From NCBI GenBank assembly GCA_900299235.1, contig OMIZ01000016.1, positions 1 to 50,149 of the forward strand: a DNA stretch of 50,149 nt, read 5' to 3'. The position numbers and the translations under genes were made by a program. The DNA comes from Actinomycetota bacterium. GTDB lineage: Bacteria > Actinomycetota > Thermoleophilia > Gaiellales > Gaiellaceae. The notes beneath the pieces were generated by a model that saw only the letters and a program-made list of their open reading frames with translations, was not told where the DNA came from and did not search any database. Of the stretch, positions 1 to 9,438 are shown in pieces (position 1 is the first letter of the stretch; the number at the start of each line of letters is the position of its first letter).

Positions 1-246
1 GCCGTCGGCGGCCGGGCCGAGATCCTGCTCGACGGCGGCGTTCGGCGAGGCCAGGATGTCGTGATGGCCCGCGCTCTGGGTGCCACGGCGTGCCTCGCCG
101 GCCGCCCGTGGTTCTTCGCGCTTGGAGCGGGCGGACGCGCCGCCCTCGAGCAGTACCTGGACGTCGTCAAACGCGACATCGATCGGACGCTCGCCCTGGT
201 GGGCATACCGCGCCTCGACGACGTCGACGGCTCTGTGCTGCGTTAG
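1..246 (+). CDS. FMN-dependent alpha-hydroxy-acid dehydrogenase/oxidase (LldD-like), C-terminal fragment, truncated by window start
   Basis: Frame 1 is open from base 1: AVGGRAEILLDGGVRRGQDVVMARALGATACLAGRPWFFALGAGG..., typical of the C-terminus of this family. Confidence 0.8.
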   Translation, partial: AVGGRAEILLDGGVRRGQDVVMARALGATACLAGRPWFFALGAGGRAALEQYLDVVKRDIDRTLALVGIPRLDDVDGSVLR

Positions 247-255
247 TCGAGCGCG

Positions 256-1953
256 CTACACGTTCTTGTACTCGGGTCCCGACCCGCCCTCAGGCGGCGT
301 CAGGCGGCCGCCCTTGGCCGTAATCGCGCCGCACTGCACGCAGTTCGACGGGTTGACCTGCACGCTCACCGTGCTGTCGCCGTCGGCCTCGAGCACCTCG
401 TACACCTGCGCTGGGCACATCGCCGTCCAGAGCTTCGCGATCTCGACGGGAACGTTCGTCTCGACCCGAATGTGATTCGGCTGATCGTCACGCGTCTTGT
501 TGCCCGACGCGAACACCGACGAGAGCTTGTCGAAGGTCAGCTTGCCGTCGGGCGCCGGGTAGTGCTTCGCGCGATCGGTGACGAAGATCTCCGCCTCGGC
601 GTCTGGATGGCTTGCAACCTGTCCGCCCGGCAAACGGCCGCCAGTGACCTGCGCGAGCGAGGCCAGTGCACCGCCAACGTAGAAGCCCTTGCTGAACACC
701 TGGCGCATGTTGCGCACCTTCTTGAGGTCGTTCCACACGTAGCTCTCGCGAATCGCATCGTCGTACCCGGCGAGCGCAGCTAGCGCGTGCGGGGCCTCGC
801 CCTGACGCAGCGCCTCGTAGGCCGACTCGGCTGCGAGGCGGCCCGTCTCGATCGCGTAGTGGACACCCTTGAGGGTTGGCACGTTCACGAAGCCTGCCCC
901 CTCGCCCGCGAGCAGCAGGCCAGGCGCATGCATCGACTTCGGCAGCGCGAAGAAGCCGCCGCTCGAGATCGTCTTGGCACCCCATTCGAGACGCTCACCA
1001 CCGGCGAGAATCTTGCGGATCAACGGATGGGTCTTCAGCTCCTGCAGCAGATCGTGTGCGGAGATCGCCGCGTCGCGGTAGTCGAGACCGACGACCATGC
1101 CGATCGTCAGGAGATCCTCACCCATCGGGTAGATGAACGAGCCGCCGAACTCACGGAACTTCGCGCCCGGCCGGAGCGGCCAGCCCATCGTGTGGACGAT
1201 CTTGTCGATGCCACCCGGAACGCGCCACACCTCTTTGACGCCAAGCTCCCACGTCTGCGGGGCGGCACCTCGGAGATCAAAGTGGTCGACAGCGGCTTCG
1301 GTCAGATAGCCCTGAACGCCCTCTGCGAGAATCGTCACCTTCGCGACGAGATCAACGCCCGGCTCGTAGTTGCCCAGCTCCTCGCCTTCCTTGCCACGGC
1401 CCTTGTCGCCGGTGCGCACACCAACGACCTTGCCGTCGGCCACGAGAACCTTCGTTGCCGAGGTTTCGGGCAGCAGCATTGCGCCACCCTCCTCGGCCTG
1501 CTCGGCAAGCCAGCGGCCAAGCTGCGAGAGCGACACAACGCGGTTGCCATGGTTGCGCATGGTCGGCGGAGGCGGGATCGGAATCGAGCCCTTCTTCGAC
1601 AGCACATAGACGCGCTCGCCCTTCACCGGCTCGCCGATCGGCATCTCATCGAGGGTCTTGCGGCCCTCAAACAGCTTCGCGATCGCGCGCGGGTTCATCA
1701 CCGCGCCAGAGAGCAGGTGTGAACCGGCCTGCTTCCCCTTCTCGATCACCGCGATCGGCACTTCACCGAGGCGCTCAGCGGTGTCAGGGTCGTCCTCAAG
1801 CAGCTGCCCAAGCCGAATCGCGGCCGCGAGGCCCGCAGGGCCACCGCCGACGATCGCGACACCAACCTCGATCCGCTCGTCCTCAGGATCGGTCGGCGTG
1901 CCAATCGCCTCTTTCGGCGAGTACGGAGGCGGAAAGTCCGATGCCCGGGTCAC
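256..1953 (-). CDS. Electron transfer flavoprotein-ubiquinone oxidoreductase (ETF-QO)
   Basis: VGVAIVGGGPAGLAAAIRL FAD motif, LSGAVMNPRA, GWPLRP, LPKSMHAPGLLLAGEGAGFVNVPTLKGVHYAIETG and C-terminal PPEGGSGPEY. The listed ORF runs to 2070 but overlaps the next gene; GTG at 1953 is a plausible start. Confidence 0.9.
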   Translation of the reverse strand: MTRASDFPPPYSPKEAIGTPTDPEDERIEVGVAIVGGGPAGLAAAIRLGQLLEDDPDTAERLGEVPIAVIEKGKQAGSHLLSGAVMNPRAIAKLFEGRKTLDEMPIGEPVKGERVYVLSKKGSIPIPPPPTMRNHGNRVVSLSQLGRWLAEQAEEGGAMLLPETSATKVLVADGKVVGVRTGDKGRGKEGEELGNYEPGVDLVAKVTILAEGVQGYLTEAAVDHFDLRGAAPQTWELGVKEVWRVPGGIDKIVHTMGWPLRPGAKFREFGGSFIYPMGEDLLTIGMVVGLDYRDAAISAHDLLQELKTHPLIRKILAGGERLEWGAKTISSGGFFALPKSMHAPGLLLAGEGAGFVNVPTLKGVHYAIETGRLAAESAYEALRQGEAPHALAALAGYDDAIRESYVWNDLKKVRNMRQVFSKGFYVGGALASLAQVTGGRLPGGQVASHPDAEAEIFVTDRAKHYPAPDGKLTFDKLSSVFASGNKTRDDQPNHIRVETNVPVEIAKLWTAMCPAQVYEVLEADGDSTVSVQVNPSNCVQCGAITAKGGRLTPPEGGSGPEYKNV

Positions 1954-2017
1954 TGGTTCGTACCTCGCATCGTCAAAGCCGCCATCGTGCCTCCCTTGGG
2001 TTTCAGTGAATGTGGTT

Positions 2018-3196
2018 CTAGACGCCGGCGAGCAGGAAGGCGCGGTCTTCGCGCACCATCTCGCGCGCAATCACAAGCCGCTGAACTTCCTGCGTGCCTT
2101 CGTAGATCTGGGTGATCTTCGCGTCGCGCATGTACCGCTCGACGGGGTACTCCTTGATGTAGCCGTACCCGCCAAGAATCTGCACAGCCTCGGTGGTCGT
2201 GTACATCGCGACATCGCCGCACTTGAGCTTCGCCATTGCGGAGGCCTTCGTGAGTTCAGGGCCGTCGATCCCTGCGTCGGCCATCATCCCGAACCGGTAG
2301 AGCAGCCCTCTCGCAGCCTCGCACTCGGTCTCCATGTCGGCGAGCTTGCCGGCGATCAGCTGATGCGCTGCGATCGGCTTGCCCATCGTCTCGCGCGTCT
2401 TCGCGTACTCAAGCGCGTAGTCAGTTGCGCCCTGCGCAATACCGAGTGCCTGCGCCGCGATACCGGGGCGCGAACGGTCGAGGATACGCATCGCGATCTT
2501 GAAACCTTCACCCTCCTGGCCAAGCAGGTTCTCGGCCGGAATACGCATGTCGGTGAAGAGCAGCTCGCCCGTCGTCGACCCCGAGATGCCCATCTTCGGC
2601 TCAAGGCGCGTCACCTCGAAGCCGGGTGTGTCGGCCTCAACGACAAATGCCGAGATACCGCCGTGGCCACCCTCAGCATCGGTCTTTGCGAACACGACAT
2701 AGACGTGCGCGACGCCGGCGTTCGTGATGAAACGCTTGCCACCGTTCAGAACGTAGTGGTCGCCGTCACGCGTCGCGGTCGCGCGCATCGCAGCCGAATC
2801 GGAGCCCGACCCGGCCTCGGTCAGCGCGTACGCAGCGATCCACTCGCCGCTTGCGAACTTCGGCAGGTAGCGCTGCTTCTGCTCCTCGTTACCTGCGAGC
2901 TTGATGCCAAGCGAACCGAGCTCCTGCACCGCGAGAATCAGACCGCTCGTCGCGCAGACCTTCGAGACCTCCTCCATCGCCACGAGCGCAAGGAGTGTGC
3001 CGGTACCGGTGCCGCCGTACTTCTCGCCAAACAGCAGGGCGAAGATGTCGTGATCGCGGAAGACATCGACGACGTCCCACGGGAACTCGTGCGACTCATC
3101 GATCTCGGCAGCGCGCGGCGCGATCTTCTCCGACGCGAGCGTCCGAACGAGCTCCCGGATCTCGCGCTGTTCCTCGGTGAGCAGGTCGAAGCTCAT
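2018..3196 (-). CDS. Acyl-CoA dehydrogenase
   Basis: AYALTEAGSGSD, RFITNAGVA, QILGGYGYIKEYPVERYMRDAKITQIYEGTQEVQR. Confidence 0.95.
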   Translation of the reverse strand: MSFDLLTEEQREIRELVRTLASEKIAPRAAEIDESHEFPWDVVDVFRDHDIFALLFGEKYGGTGTGTLLALVAMEEVSKVCATSGLILAVQELGSLGIKLAGNEEQKQRYLPKFASGEWIAAYALTEAGSGSDSAAMRATATRDGDHYVLNGGKRFITNAGVAHVYVVFAKTDAEGGHGGISAFVVEADTPGFEVTRLEPKMGISGSTTGELLFTDMRIPAENLLGQEGEGFKIAMRILDRSRPGIAAQALGIAQGATDYALEYAKTRETMGKPIAAHQLIAGKLADMETECEAARGLLYRFGMMADAGIDGPELTKASAMAKLKCGDVAMYTTTEAVQILGGYGYIKEYPVERYMRDAKITQIYEGTQEVQRLVIAREMVREDRAFLLAGV

Positions 3197-3966
3197 GCGT
3201 CAGGGTGCTGGAACGATGCGGGACGCTTTTCGACGAACGCGGCAAGGCCTTCACGCGCCTCGGGATTTGGCAGCACATGCGCGAGGGCAGCTGCTTCGTC
3301 GGCGAGGTTCGCGGTGTGATCACCCTGGAGCGCCCGGTTGACAAGGCTCTTCGCGAGCGCAACACCCTCCGGCCCCTTCTTCGTGATCAGCTTGGCGGTC
3401 TCGAGCGCCTTGTCCATGACGGGATCGGCAATGCCGTCGACCAGGCCGTGCTGGAACGCCTCCTCGGCGCCAACGAGCCGCCCGGTGAAGATCAGCTCCT
3501 TGGCGAAGCCGATCGATGTCGCACGAGCAAGACGCTGCGTGCCACCCCACCCGGGGATCAGGCCGTAGTTGACCTCGGGCTGCCCAAGACGCGCAGTCGA
3601 GGCGGCGTACCGGATGTCACACGCAAGCGCGACTTCGCACCCGCCACCGAGGGCGTACCCGTTGATTGCAGCAATCGTGGGCTTCGGCATCGTCTCAAGC
3701 AGGCGACCCGCCTCGTGTCCGAGATCGGCGAATTCCTTGGCCTGGTCGTAATTGACCTGCGCCATGTACTTGATGTCGGCGCCGCCGATGAATGACTTCT
3801 CACCAGCGCCTGTGACGATCACGCAGCGAACCTCGGCGTCGGCGGCAAGGTCGGCCAGCCGGTCACGCAGCTCGCGCACCGTGGCGATATCGAGCGCGTT
3901 CATCGCCTCCTGACGGTCGATCGTGACGACCGCGATGGCGTTCTCTGTCGAGACGAGGACGCTCAT
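3193..3966 (-). CDS. Enoyl-CoA hydratase/isomerase family
   Basis: [49 protein letters not shown]. Confidence 0.95.
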   Translation of the reverse strand: MSVLVSTENAIAVVTIDRQEAMNALDIATVRELRDRLADLAADAEVRCVIVTGAGEKSFIGGADIKYMAQVNYDQAKEFADLGHEAGRLLETMPKPTIAAINGYALGGGCEVALACDIRYAASTARLGQPEVNYGLIPGWGGTQRLARATSIGFAKELIFTGRLVGAEEAFQHGLVDGIADPVMDKALETAKLITKKGPEGVALAKSLVNRALQGDHTANLADEAAALAHVLPNPEAREGLAAFVEKRPASFQHPDA

Positions 3967-4355
3967 GCGACCGGCGCGCAGTTCTCGCGCAGGAAGTCGA
4001 CGATCTCGCTCGTGTGCGCGCCCGGCGTGAACACCGCAGCGACACCAAGCTCGCGCAGCTCCGCTGCATCGTCCTCGGGAATCGTGCCGCCGACGACGAC
4101 AAGCACGTCGCCAAGGCCCTGCGCCTTCAATCCTTCGAGGATCCGCGGCACAAGCGTCATGTGTGCACCAGAGAGAATCGAGATGCCAACAGCATCGGCA
4201 TCCTCCTGCAGCGCCGTCTCAACGATCTGATCAGGTGTCTGGTGCAGGCCGGTGTAGATCACTTCCATGCCGGCGTCACGCAGCGCACGGGCGATGATCT
4301 TGGCGCCGCGGTCGTGCCCATCAAGGCCAGGTTTGGCAATGACGACGCGGATCAT
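3963..4355 (-). CDS. icmB: B12-binding small subunit of split acyl-CoA mutase (IcmB-like)
   Basis: 130 aa stand-alone B12 domain: [19 protein letters not shown] (DxHxxG), [15 protein letters not shown]. Confidence 0.85.
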   Translation of the reverse strand: MIRVVIAKPGLDGHDRGAKIIARALRDAGMEVIYTGLHQTPDQIVETALQEDADAVGISILSGAHMTLVPRILEGLKAQGLGDVLVVVGGTIPEDDAAELRELGVAAVFTPGAHTSEIVDFLRENCAPVA

Positions 4356-5215
4356 GACGCGTACTCGAAGAAGCCGCTACCGCTCTTGCGGCCGAGACGG
4401 CCGGACTTGAGCATGCGGACGAGGGTCGGGGGCGGTGCAAAGCGCGGCTCGCGGAAGGCCTCCCAGAGCGCGTCACACACGTGCACGTACACGTCGATGC
4501 CGATCAGGTCGATCAGGGCGAGCGGGCCGATCGGCCAGTTCGTGCCGAGACGCATGCCCTTGTCGATGTCCTCGGCCGACGCGACACCCTCATCGAGCAC
4601 CTTGATCGCGTCATTCAAGACCGGGATCAGGATGCGGTTGACGACGAAGCCAGGCGTGTCACCGCAGGCGATCGGATCCTTACCGAGCTTCTCGGCGAAG
4701 GCGTACGCCGTATCGAACGCGACAGCTGAGCTCTTGTCGGCGCGGACGATCTCGACGAGCGGGAGCACCGGCGCCGGGTTGAAGAAGTGCATACCCACCA
4801 TTCGGCTCGGATCAGCAAGCGCCGCGGCGATCTCGGTAACCGAGAGCGCAGAGGTGTTCGTCGCGAGCACGGTGTCGGGCCCCACTGCGGCCTCGATCCG
4901 GCGGAAGAGATCGTGCTTGACCTCGAGGTTCTCGAAGATCGCCTCGATCACAAGGTCGCAGCCTGCAAGGGCAGCAACGTCAGAGGCTGGCTCAAGCAGC
5001 GCGAGCTGGGCATCGCGATCCTCGGCCGAGAGCTTCCCCTTCTCGACGGCCTTGTCGAGCTGCTTCTGGATTCCGGCACGGCCGCGTTCGGCGAGCTCCG
5101 GGGTGTTTTCGCAGGCAACCGTCGGAACGCCGGCCTGGATGCAGAGCTGCGCAATCCCGGCCCCCATCGTCCCGAGTCCGACGACGCCGACCTTGTTGAT
5201 CTCGCGCGCGCTCAT
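4352..5215 (-). CDS. 3-hydroxybutyryl-CoA dehydrogenase family
   Basis: [17 protein letters not shown] Rossmann motif, [30 protein letters not shown]. Confidence 0.95.
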   Translation of the reverse strand: MSAREINKVGVVGLGTMGAGIAQLCIQAGVPTVACENTPELAERGRAGIQKQLDKAVEKGKLSAEDRDAQLALLEPASDVAALAGCDLVIEAIFENLEVKHDLFRRIEAAVGPDTVLATNTSALSVTEIAAALADPSRMVGMHFFNPAPVLPLVEIVRADKSSAVAFDTAYAFAEKLGKDPIACGDTPGFVVNRILIPVLNDAIKVLDEGVASAEDIDKGMRLGTNWPIGPLALIDLIGIDVYVHVCDALWEAFREPRFAPPPTLVRMLKSGRLGRKSGSGFFEYAS

Positions 5216-5249
5216 GCAATCCCTTCCGTAGGGCAGTTCACACCGAAAA

Positions 5250-5267
5250 ATCTACCAACCGTTTGTT
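5250..5267. promoter_or_regulatory. Putative operator of the AYCAAACG-NN-CGTTTGGT regulon (site 1)
   Basis: ATCTACCA-AC-CGTTTGTT, 35 bp upstream of the minus-strand 5215 start; weakest match (11/16). Confidence 0.5.
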
Positions 5268-5279
5268 GCAATAACCAAT

Positions 5280-5298
5280 GGAGGGCGCTTCGCCCTCC
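5280..5298 (-). terminator. Hairpin downstream of the UGSC-like gene
   Basis: GGAGGGCG-CTT-CGCCCTCC perfect 8-bp stem just after the stop at 5303; no strong T-tract. Confidence 0.5.
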
Positions 5299-5302
5299 TC
5301 GG

Positions 5303-5851
5303 CTATGCGGCTGCTGCGACTGCGCCGGCCGTCAGGTTCGCGGCAACCGTGTCGGCAACCGACGCTGCGAGCTTCCGCAGATGCGCCTCATCCTTCGACG
5401 AAACCGGGTGAGGAACAACAACCGTCGGGTAACCCGGCATGCCGAGCTTCGCCGAGAGGCCCGCGATGTGGTTGACGAACGGATCCGAGATCACGACCGT
5501 TGCCGGTACGCCCATCCGCTCAAACTGGAGCGCGTCGTGCAGGCTGCACGCGCTGCAAGCGCCACAGTCGCCGATCGCCGTCACGACGAGATCGGAGCGG
5601 CCAGCGACCGCCGAAGCAGTGTCAGGATCGATCGGAGCACCGGCCGACTTCTTGCTGACGACCTCAACCTCAGCGATCTCAACGCGGCTTCGCAGCTCCT
5701 CTGCGATCAGGTTCAGCAGCTTCTTCGCATTGGCCTTGCCGTTGTCGATCAACGCCAGACGCGCACCACCGGTGGGGATGCCCCGCTCGGCAAGGTGCAT
5801 CGGCTCGTACGTCTCCTCGACGACGGGCTTGTAAAGGGTTACCTGAGTCAC
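5303..5851 (-). CDS. UGSC-family-like redox protein, cysteine variant
   Basis: VVTAIGDCGACSACSLHDALQFERMGVPATVV aligns by eye with the GD-U-G-S-C-T-S-x-S-x-HD motif of UGSC proteins; Cys (TGT) at the Sec position. Confidence 0.7.
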   Translation of the reverse strand: MTQVTLYKPVVEETYEPMHLAERGIPTGGARLALIDNGKANAKKLLNLIAEELRSRVEIAEVEVVSKKSAGAPIDPDTASAVAGRSDLVVTAIGDCGACSACSLHDALQFERMGVPATVVISDPFVNHIAGLSAKLGMPGYPTVVVPHPVSSKDEAHLRKLAASVADTVAANLTAGAVAAAA

Positions 5852-6966
5852 GACGCGCTCCTTTCAGAATCAAGCGGGGGCAGGACAACTTCGCAGGCAT
5901 CGGGCCCGCAGTCGGGCAACGCTTCTCCAGCGACGCGAACACGCCGCGTCACCGAACGCGAATGGAGCTTCGGTGCCCAGGTTGGGATGTACGACGACCA
6001 GCCGGCACCTTCGCCACCGGCGGTCAGGACGAAAAGGTCATCGACCGAACCGAACGTGGCGAGCTTGCCATCGTCGCCGGTCTCCATCTTGTGCTGGCTG
6101 CCGCGCTCGATGATCACGCCCGCTGCCTCAAGCTCCTCCGGGAACACACGGCTCTCTGCGAGGAAGAACTCGCGGATCTGATCCTTCGTCCACCCAGCCT
6201 GGCGCACCGCGAGCGCGTGCTCCGGCCCCATGATCACGACGGCCTGGCCACCCTTGCCCGTGATGAACTGGCCGGCGACCTTCATGTACGAGACGTAGGT
6301 GCGAAGCACGCCCTCCGGATCCTCGTTGAGCATGTTCGCAACCTGGCGCGGCCCTTCGGTCGGGACGAGCGTCACGGTGGTGTCTTCACGCTCGTAGCCA
6401 AGTTCGACGCGGAGCGGCTCCCAAGGCGCTGGCGGATCGTCTTCGGCAAAGCACAGCGAATACTTGCCAGGATGACCGAACGACGAAGCGTCGAGGCTGC
6501 CGTGCTTGACACCGAGAACGTTGATCGAGATCAGACGTAACGCGCGGCCGATCGTCGCATTGGCGCGGTTGCCGCACCCAAGCGCGCCGAACCGGCTGTT
6601 CATGCCGATCTCGCGTGAGAGCGGGCCGCTGACGATCACGCACAGCGCCGACCCGCCCGTGCTCGTAAGTACCGCGTTTGCATTGAAAGCGGGATCGAGC
6701 AATGCACCCGTCGCGGCAAGCACGATCGGGAAGTACTCCGGTTTACACCCGGCCATAACCGCGTTCACCGCCGCGAGCTCAACCGTCACCGAGCGTCGCA
6801 GGGCGGGAACGGTGCCAAGGACTTCGTCGGCCTCCAGACCGCCAGCGGCGATCATCGCCTCGACACGATCGGCCGTCGGTGGCACGACGGGAAGGCCGTC
6901 TGTCCAGCCCTCCTCGAAGAAGGTCTCGATCGCGTCGACTTCGTCTACAGCAAACGTCTGGCTCAT
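5848..6966 (-). CDS. Uncharacterised UGSC-partner-type protein
   Basis: WTDGLPVVPPTADRVEAM, AVNAVMAGCKPEYFPIVLAA, NATIGRALRLISINVLG. Overlaps the UGSC-like gene by 4 bp. Start taken at MSQTFAVDEVDA. Confidence 0.7.
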   Translation of the reverse strand: MSQTFAVDEVDAIETFFEEGWTDGLPVVPPTADRVEAMIAAGGLEADEVLGTVPALRRSVTVELAAVNAVMAGCKPEYFPIVLAATGALLDPAFNANAVLTSTGGSALCVIVSGPLSREIGMNSRFGALGCGNRANATIGRALRLISINVLGVKHGSLDASSFGHPGKYSLCFAEDDPPAPWEPLRVELGYEREDTTVTLVPTEGPRQVANMLNEDPEGVLRTYVSYMKVAGQFITGKGGQAVVIMGPEHALAVRQAGWTKDQIREFFLAESRVFPEELEAAGVIIERGSQHKMETGDDGKLATFGSVDDLFVLTAGGEGAGWSSYIPTWAPKLHSRSVTRRVRVAGEALPDCGPDACEVVLPPLDSERSAS

Positions 6967-7000
6967 CGCGGCTCCCTCGCTTTCGCCAAGACCCCAACCG

Positions 7001-8656
7001 TTAGAAGGTCGGCGTCTCCCTCCAAATGCCCCACACTTCACGGAAAGCGTCGCACATTTCGCCCATCGTTACATCTACTCGGGCTGCATCGACGATCAGC
7101 GGCATCAGATTGGTGTCAGAGGCGGCGCCGCGCTTGAGCTCCGCGAGCGCCGATTCAACGGCGGCGTTATCGCGACGCGCCTTCAACTCCTTCACCCGGG
7201 CGATCTGCTTGTCCTCAAGCGCCGGATCGATCTTCAGGATCGCCGGAGCCGTGTCGTCCTCGAGCTGGTAGCGGTTGACGCCAACGACAATGCGCTGCTG
7301 CTGCTCAACCTCCGCCTGGTAACGGAACGCTGCGTCAGCAATCTCGCGCTGGAAGAAGTTCTGCTTGATCGCCTCGACGACGCCACCGAGCTTCTCGATC
7401 TGGTCGAAGTACGCGTATGCCTGCCGTTCCATCTCGTTGGTCATGTGCTCGACGTAGTACGAGCCGCCGAGCGGATCGATCTGGTTGACGACACCGGTCT
7501 CGTGCGCGATCACCTGCTGGGTGCGCAGCGCGATGCGAACGGCATCCTCGGTCGGCAGGGCGAGAGCCTCGTCGTAGCTGTTTGTGTGGAGCGACTGCGT
7601 GCCACCAAGTACCGCGGCAAGCGCCTCGATTGCTGTTCGGACGATGTTGACCTCAGGCTGCTGTGCCGTCAGCGACACACCGGCTGTCTGCGTGTGGAAG
7701 CGCATCAGCAGCGACTTTGGATCGCGCGCACCGTAGCGATCGCGCAATTCGCGCGCCCAGATACGGCGAGCCGCCCGGTACTTGCCGATCTCCTCAAAGA
7801 AGTCAAGGTGCGCGTTGAAGAAGAACGACAGGCGCGGTGCGAAGTCGTCGATATCCAGACCGCGCTCAAGCGCCCACTCGACGTAGGTAAACCCGTCGGC
7901 GAGCGTGAAGGCGAGCTCCTGGGCCGCTGTCGAGCCGGCCTCGCGGATGTGGTACCCCGAGATCGAAATCGGGTGCCACAGCGGCATCTCCTTCGCGCAC
8001 CACTCGACCATGTCGGTGACGAGGCGCATCGACGGCTCGGGCGGGAAGATGAACTCCTTCTGCGCGATGTACTCCTTGAGGATGTCGGTCTGGATCGTGC
8101 CGCGCAGCTTGTCGCGCGCAACGCCCTGGCGCTCGCCGACGCACGCATAGAACGCGAGCAAGATCGCAGCGGGCGAGTTGATCGTCATCGACGTTGAGAC
8201 CTCGCCGAGCGGAATCCCGTTGAAGAGCGTCTGCATGTCCTCAAGCGAGTCAACGGCGACACCTTCACGACCGACCTCACCGAGCGAGCGAGGATGGTCG
8301 CTGTCGTAGCCCATCAGCGTCGGCATATCGAAGGCGGTCGAGAGGCCCGTCTGACCGTGCTCAAGGAGGTACCGGAACCGCTCGTTTGTCTCCTCGGCAG
8401 TGCCGAACCCCGCGAACTGGCGCATCGTCCAGAGCCTGCCGCGGTACATCGACGGGTACACGCCTCGCGTAAATGGGAACTGGCCGGGGTAACCAAGGTC
8501 GCGGTCGTAGTCGATATCGACCGTCTCGGGTGTCGTGAGCGGCTCGCTTTCGAGGCCCGAAAGCGTCGTGAACAACTCGCCCTTCCGCTCGGGCGTCGCA
8601 GCGTACGCCTCGCGCCAACCCTCAAGGGATTGGTCGGTCGTATCGCGCAGGCTCAT
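7001..8656 (-). CDS. icmA: B12-dependent acyl-CoA mutase large subunit, isobutyryl-CoA mutase type (IcmA-like)
   Basis: [88 protein letters not shown]; no fused B12 domain. Confidence 0.85.
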   Translation of the reverse strand: MSLRDTTDQSLEGWREAYAATPERKGELFTTLSGLESEPLTTPETVDIDYDRDLGYPGQFPFTRGVYPSMYRGRLWTMRQFAGFGTAEETNERFRYLLEHGQTGLSTAFDMPTLMGYDSDHPRSLGEVGREGVAVDSLEDMQTLFNGIPLGEVSTSMTINSPAAILLAFYACVGERQGVARDKLRGTIQTDILKEYIAQKEFIFPPEPSMRLVTDMVEWCAKEMPLWHPISISGYHIREAGSTAAQELAFTLADGFTYVEWALERGLDIDDFAPRLSFFFNAHLDFFEEIGKYRAARRIWARELRDRYGARDPKSLLMRFHTQTAGVSLTAQQPEVNIVRTAIEALAAVLGGTQSLHTNSYDEALALPTEDAVRIALRTQQVIAHETGVVNQIDPLGGSYYVEHMTNEMERQAYAYFDQIEKLGGVVEAIKQNFFQREIADAAFRYQAEVEQQQRIVVGVNRYQLEDDTAPAILKIDPALEDKQIARVKELKARRDNAAVESALAELKRGAASDTNLMPLIVDAARVDVTMGEMCDAFREVWGIWRETPTF

Positions 8657-8707
8657 TCGCTCTCCTCCACCGTCGTAATGCCTGGACACCGGCTGGGTCC
8701 GAAGCGT

Positions 8708-8725
8708 ACCAGCCGAACGTTTGGT
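8708..8725. promoter_or_regulatory. Putative operator (site 2), divergent icmA-like / EthD-like genes
   Basis: ACCAGCCG-AA-CGTTTGGT, 14/16 to consensus. Confidence 0.65.
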
Positions 8726-8761
8726 AGAAAAATGCGCCGCGAGGCGTTATGGTCACCTGCG

Positions 8762-9430
8762 ATGGTCGTCAGGATCGGTATGGCTCCACGCGCCCCGCAC
8801 CTCTCGTTCGAGGAGTTCCAGGCGCACTGGTCGTCGGAGCACGGCGCGCTCGCCGGTGGCCTCGCGGGGCTCACGTCGTACATCCAGAATCACGCGATTC
8901 TCCGTGCTGGACGACCACTGCTCCCGTACCCCGGCTTCGACGCGTGCTCGGAACTCTGCTTCGAGTCGCTCGAGTCGATGGACGCCGCGTTTGCGTCGGA
9001 GCACTACACCAAGGCGGTACAAACCGACGAGAAGAATCTGATCGACAAGACGCGGTTTGGGATGATGCTCACGTCTCGCCGCGTGCTCGACGACGGCGAC
9101 CCCGGCGAGAATGCGGTGAAGCTGCTCACGTTCTTCGCCATCGACCGCAACTCGTCGCTCGACGAGCTCTCGGAAGCGCTCGCCGGCCCCTACCGCGATG
9201 CGGTTGCCACGGCGAACCCGCTGCGCCACGAGCAGCTGATCCAGATTCCCGGAGCACACGACAGTCGCCGCGCACCCATGGCCGATGCGGCCGACCTGCT
9301 CTGGTTCCGCTCAGCAGACGAGGCGCTCGCCTTCGTCTCGAGCGACGCGAACTTCGCGGCGAGCTATGCCTTGACAGGGCGCGCGTTCGGCGCGCAACGC
9401 CACCTGGCGCACACGATCACTGTCGTCTAG
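8762..9430 (+). CDS. EthD-family-like protein
   Basis: MVVRIGMAPRAPHLSFEEFQAHWSSEHGALAGGLAGLTSYIQNHAI; second similar half after residue ~115. Listed ORF start (8294) runs through the icmA-like gene. Confidence 0.65.
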   Translation: MVVRIGMAPRAPHLSFEEFQAHWSSEHGALAGGLAGLTSYIQNHAILRAGRPLLPYPGFDACSELCFESLESMDAAFASEHYTKAVQTDEKNLIDKTRFGMMLTSRRVLDDGDPGENAVKLLTFFAIDRNSSLDELSEALAGPYRDAVATANPLRHEQLIQIPGAHDSRRAPMADAADLLWFRSADEALAFVSSDANFAASYALTGRAFGAQRHLAHTITVV

Positions 9431-9438
9431 CGGCTCGC

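Noticed and set aside
1658-3319. 553-aa plus-strand ORF across ETF-QO/ACAD genes (similarly 6506-8197 +, 4014-5231 +, 34207-35460 +, 16500-17816 +)
   Set aside because: Opposite-strand shadow ORFs spanning clear coding genes; composition typical of high-GC artefacts.
5303-5851. Selenoprotein with in-frame TGA at the UGSC site
   Set aside because: The codon at the Sec position is TGT (Cys); no in-frame TGA and no need for SECIS.
7001-8656. Ordinary methylmalonyl-CoA mutase assignment
   Set aside because: Phe and Gln at the positions equivalent to Tyr89/Arg207 and the split B12 subunit favour isobutyryl-CoA mutase type.
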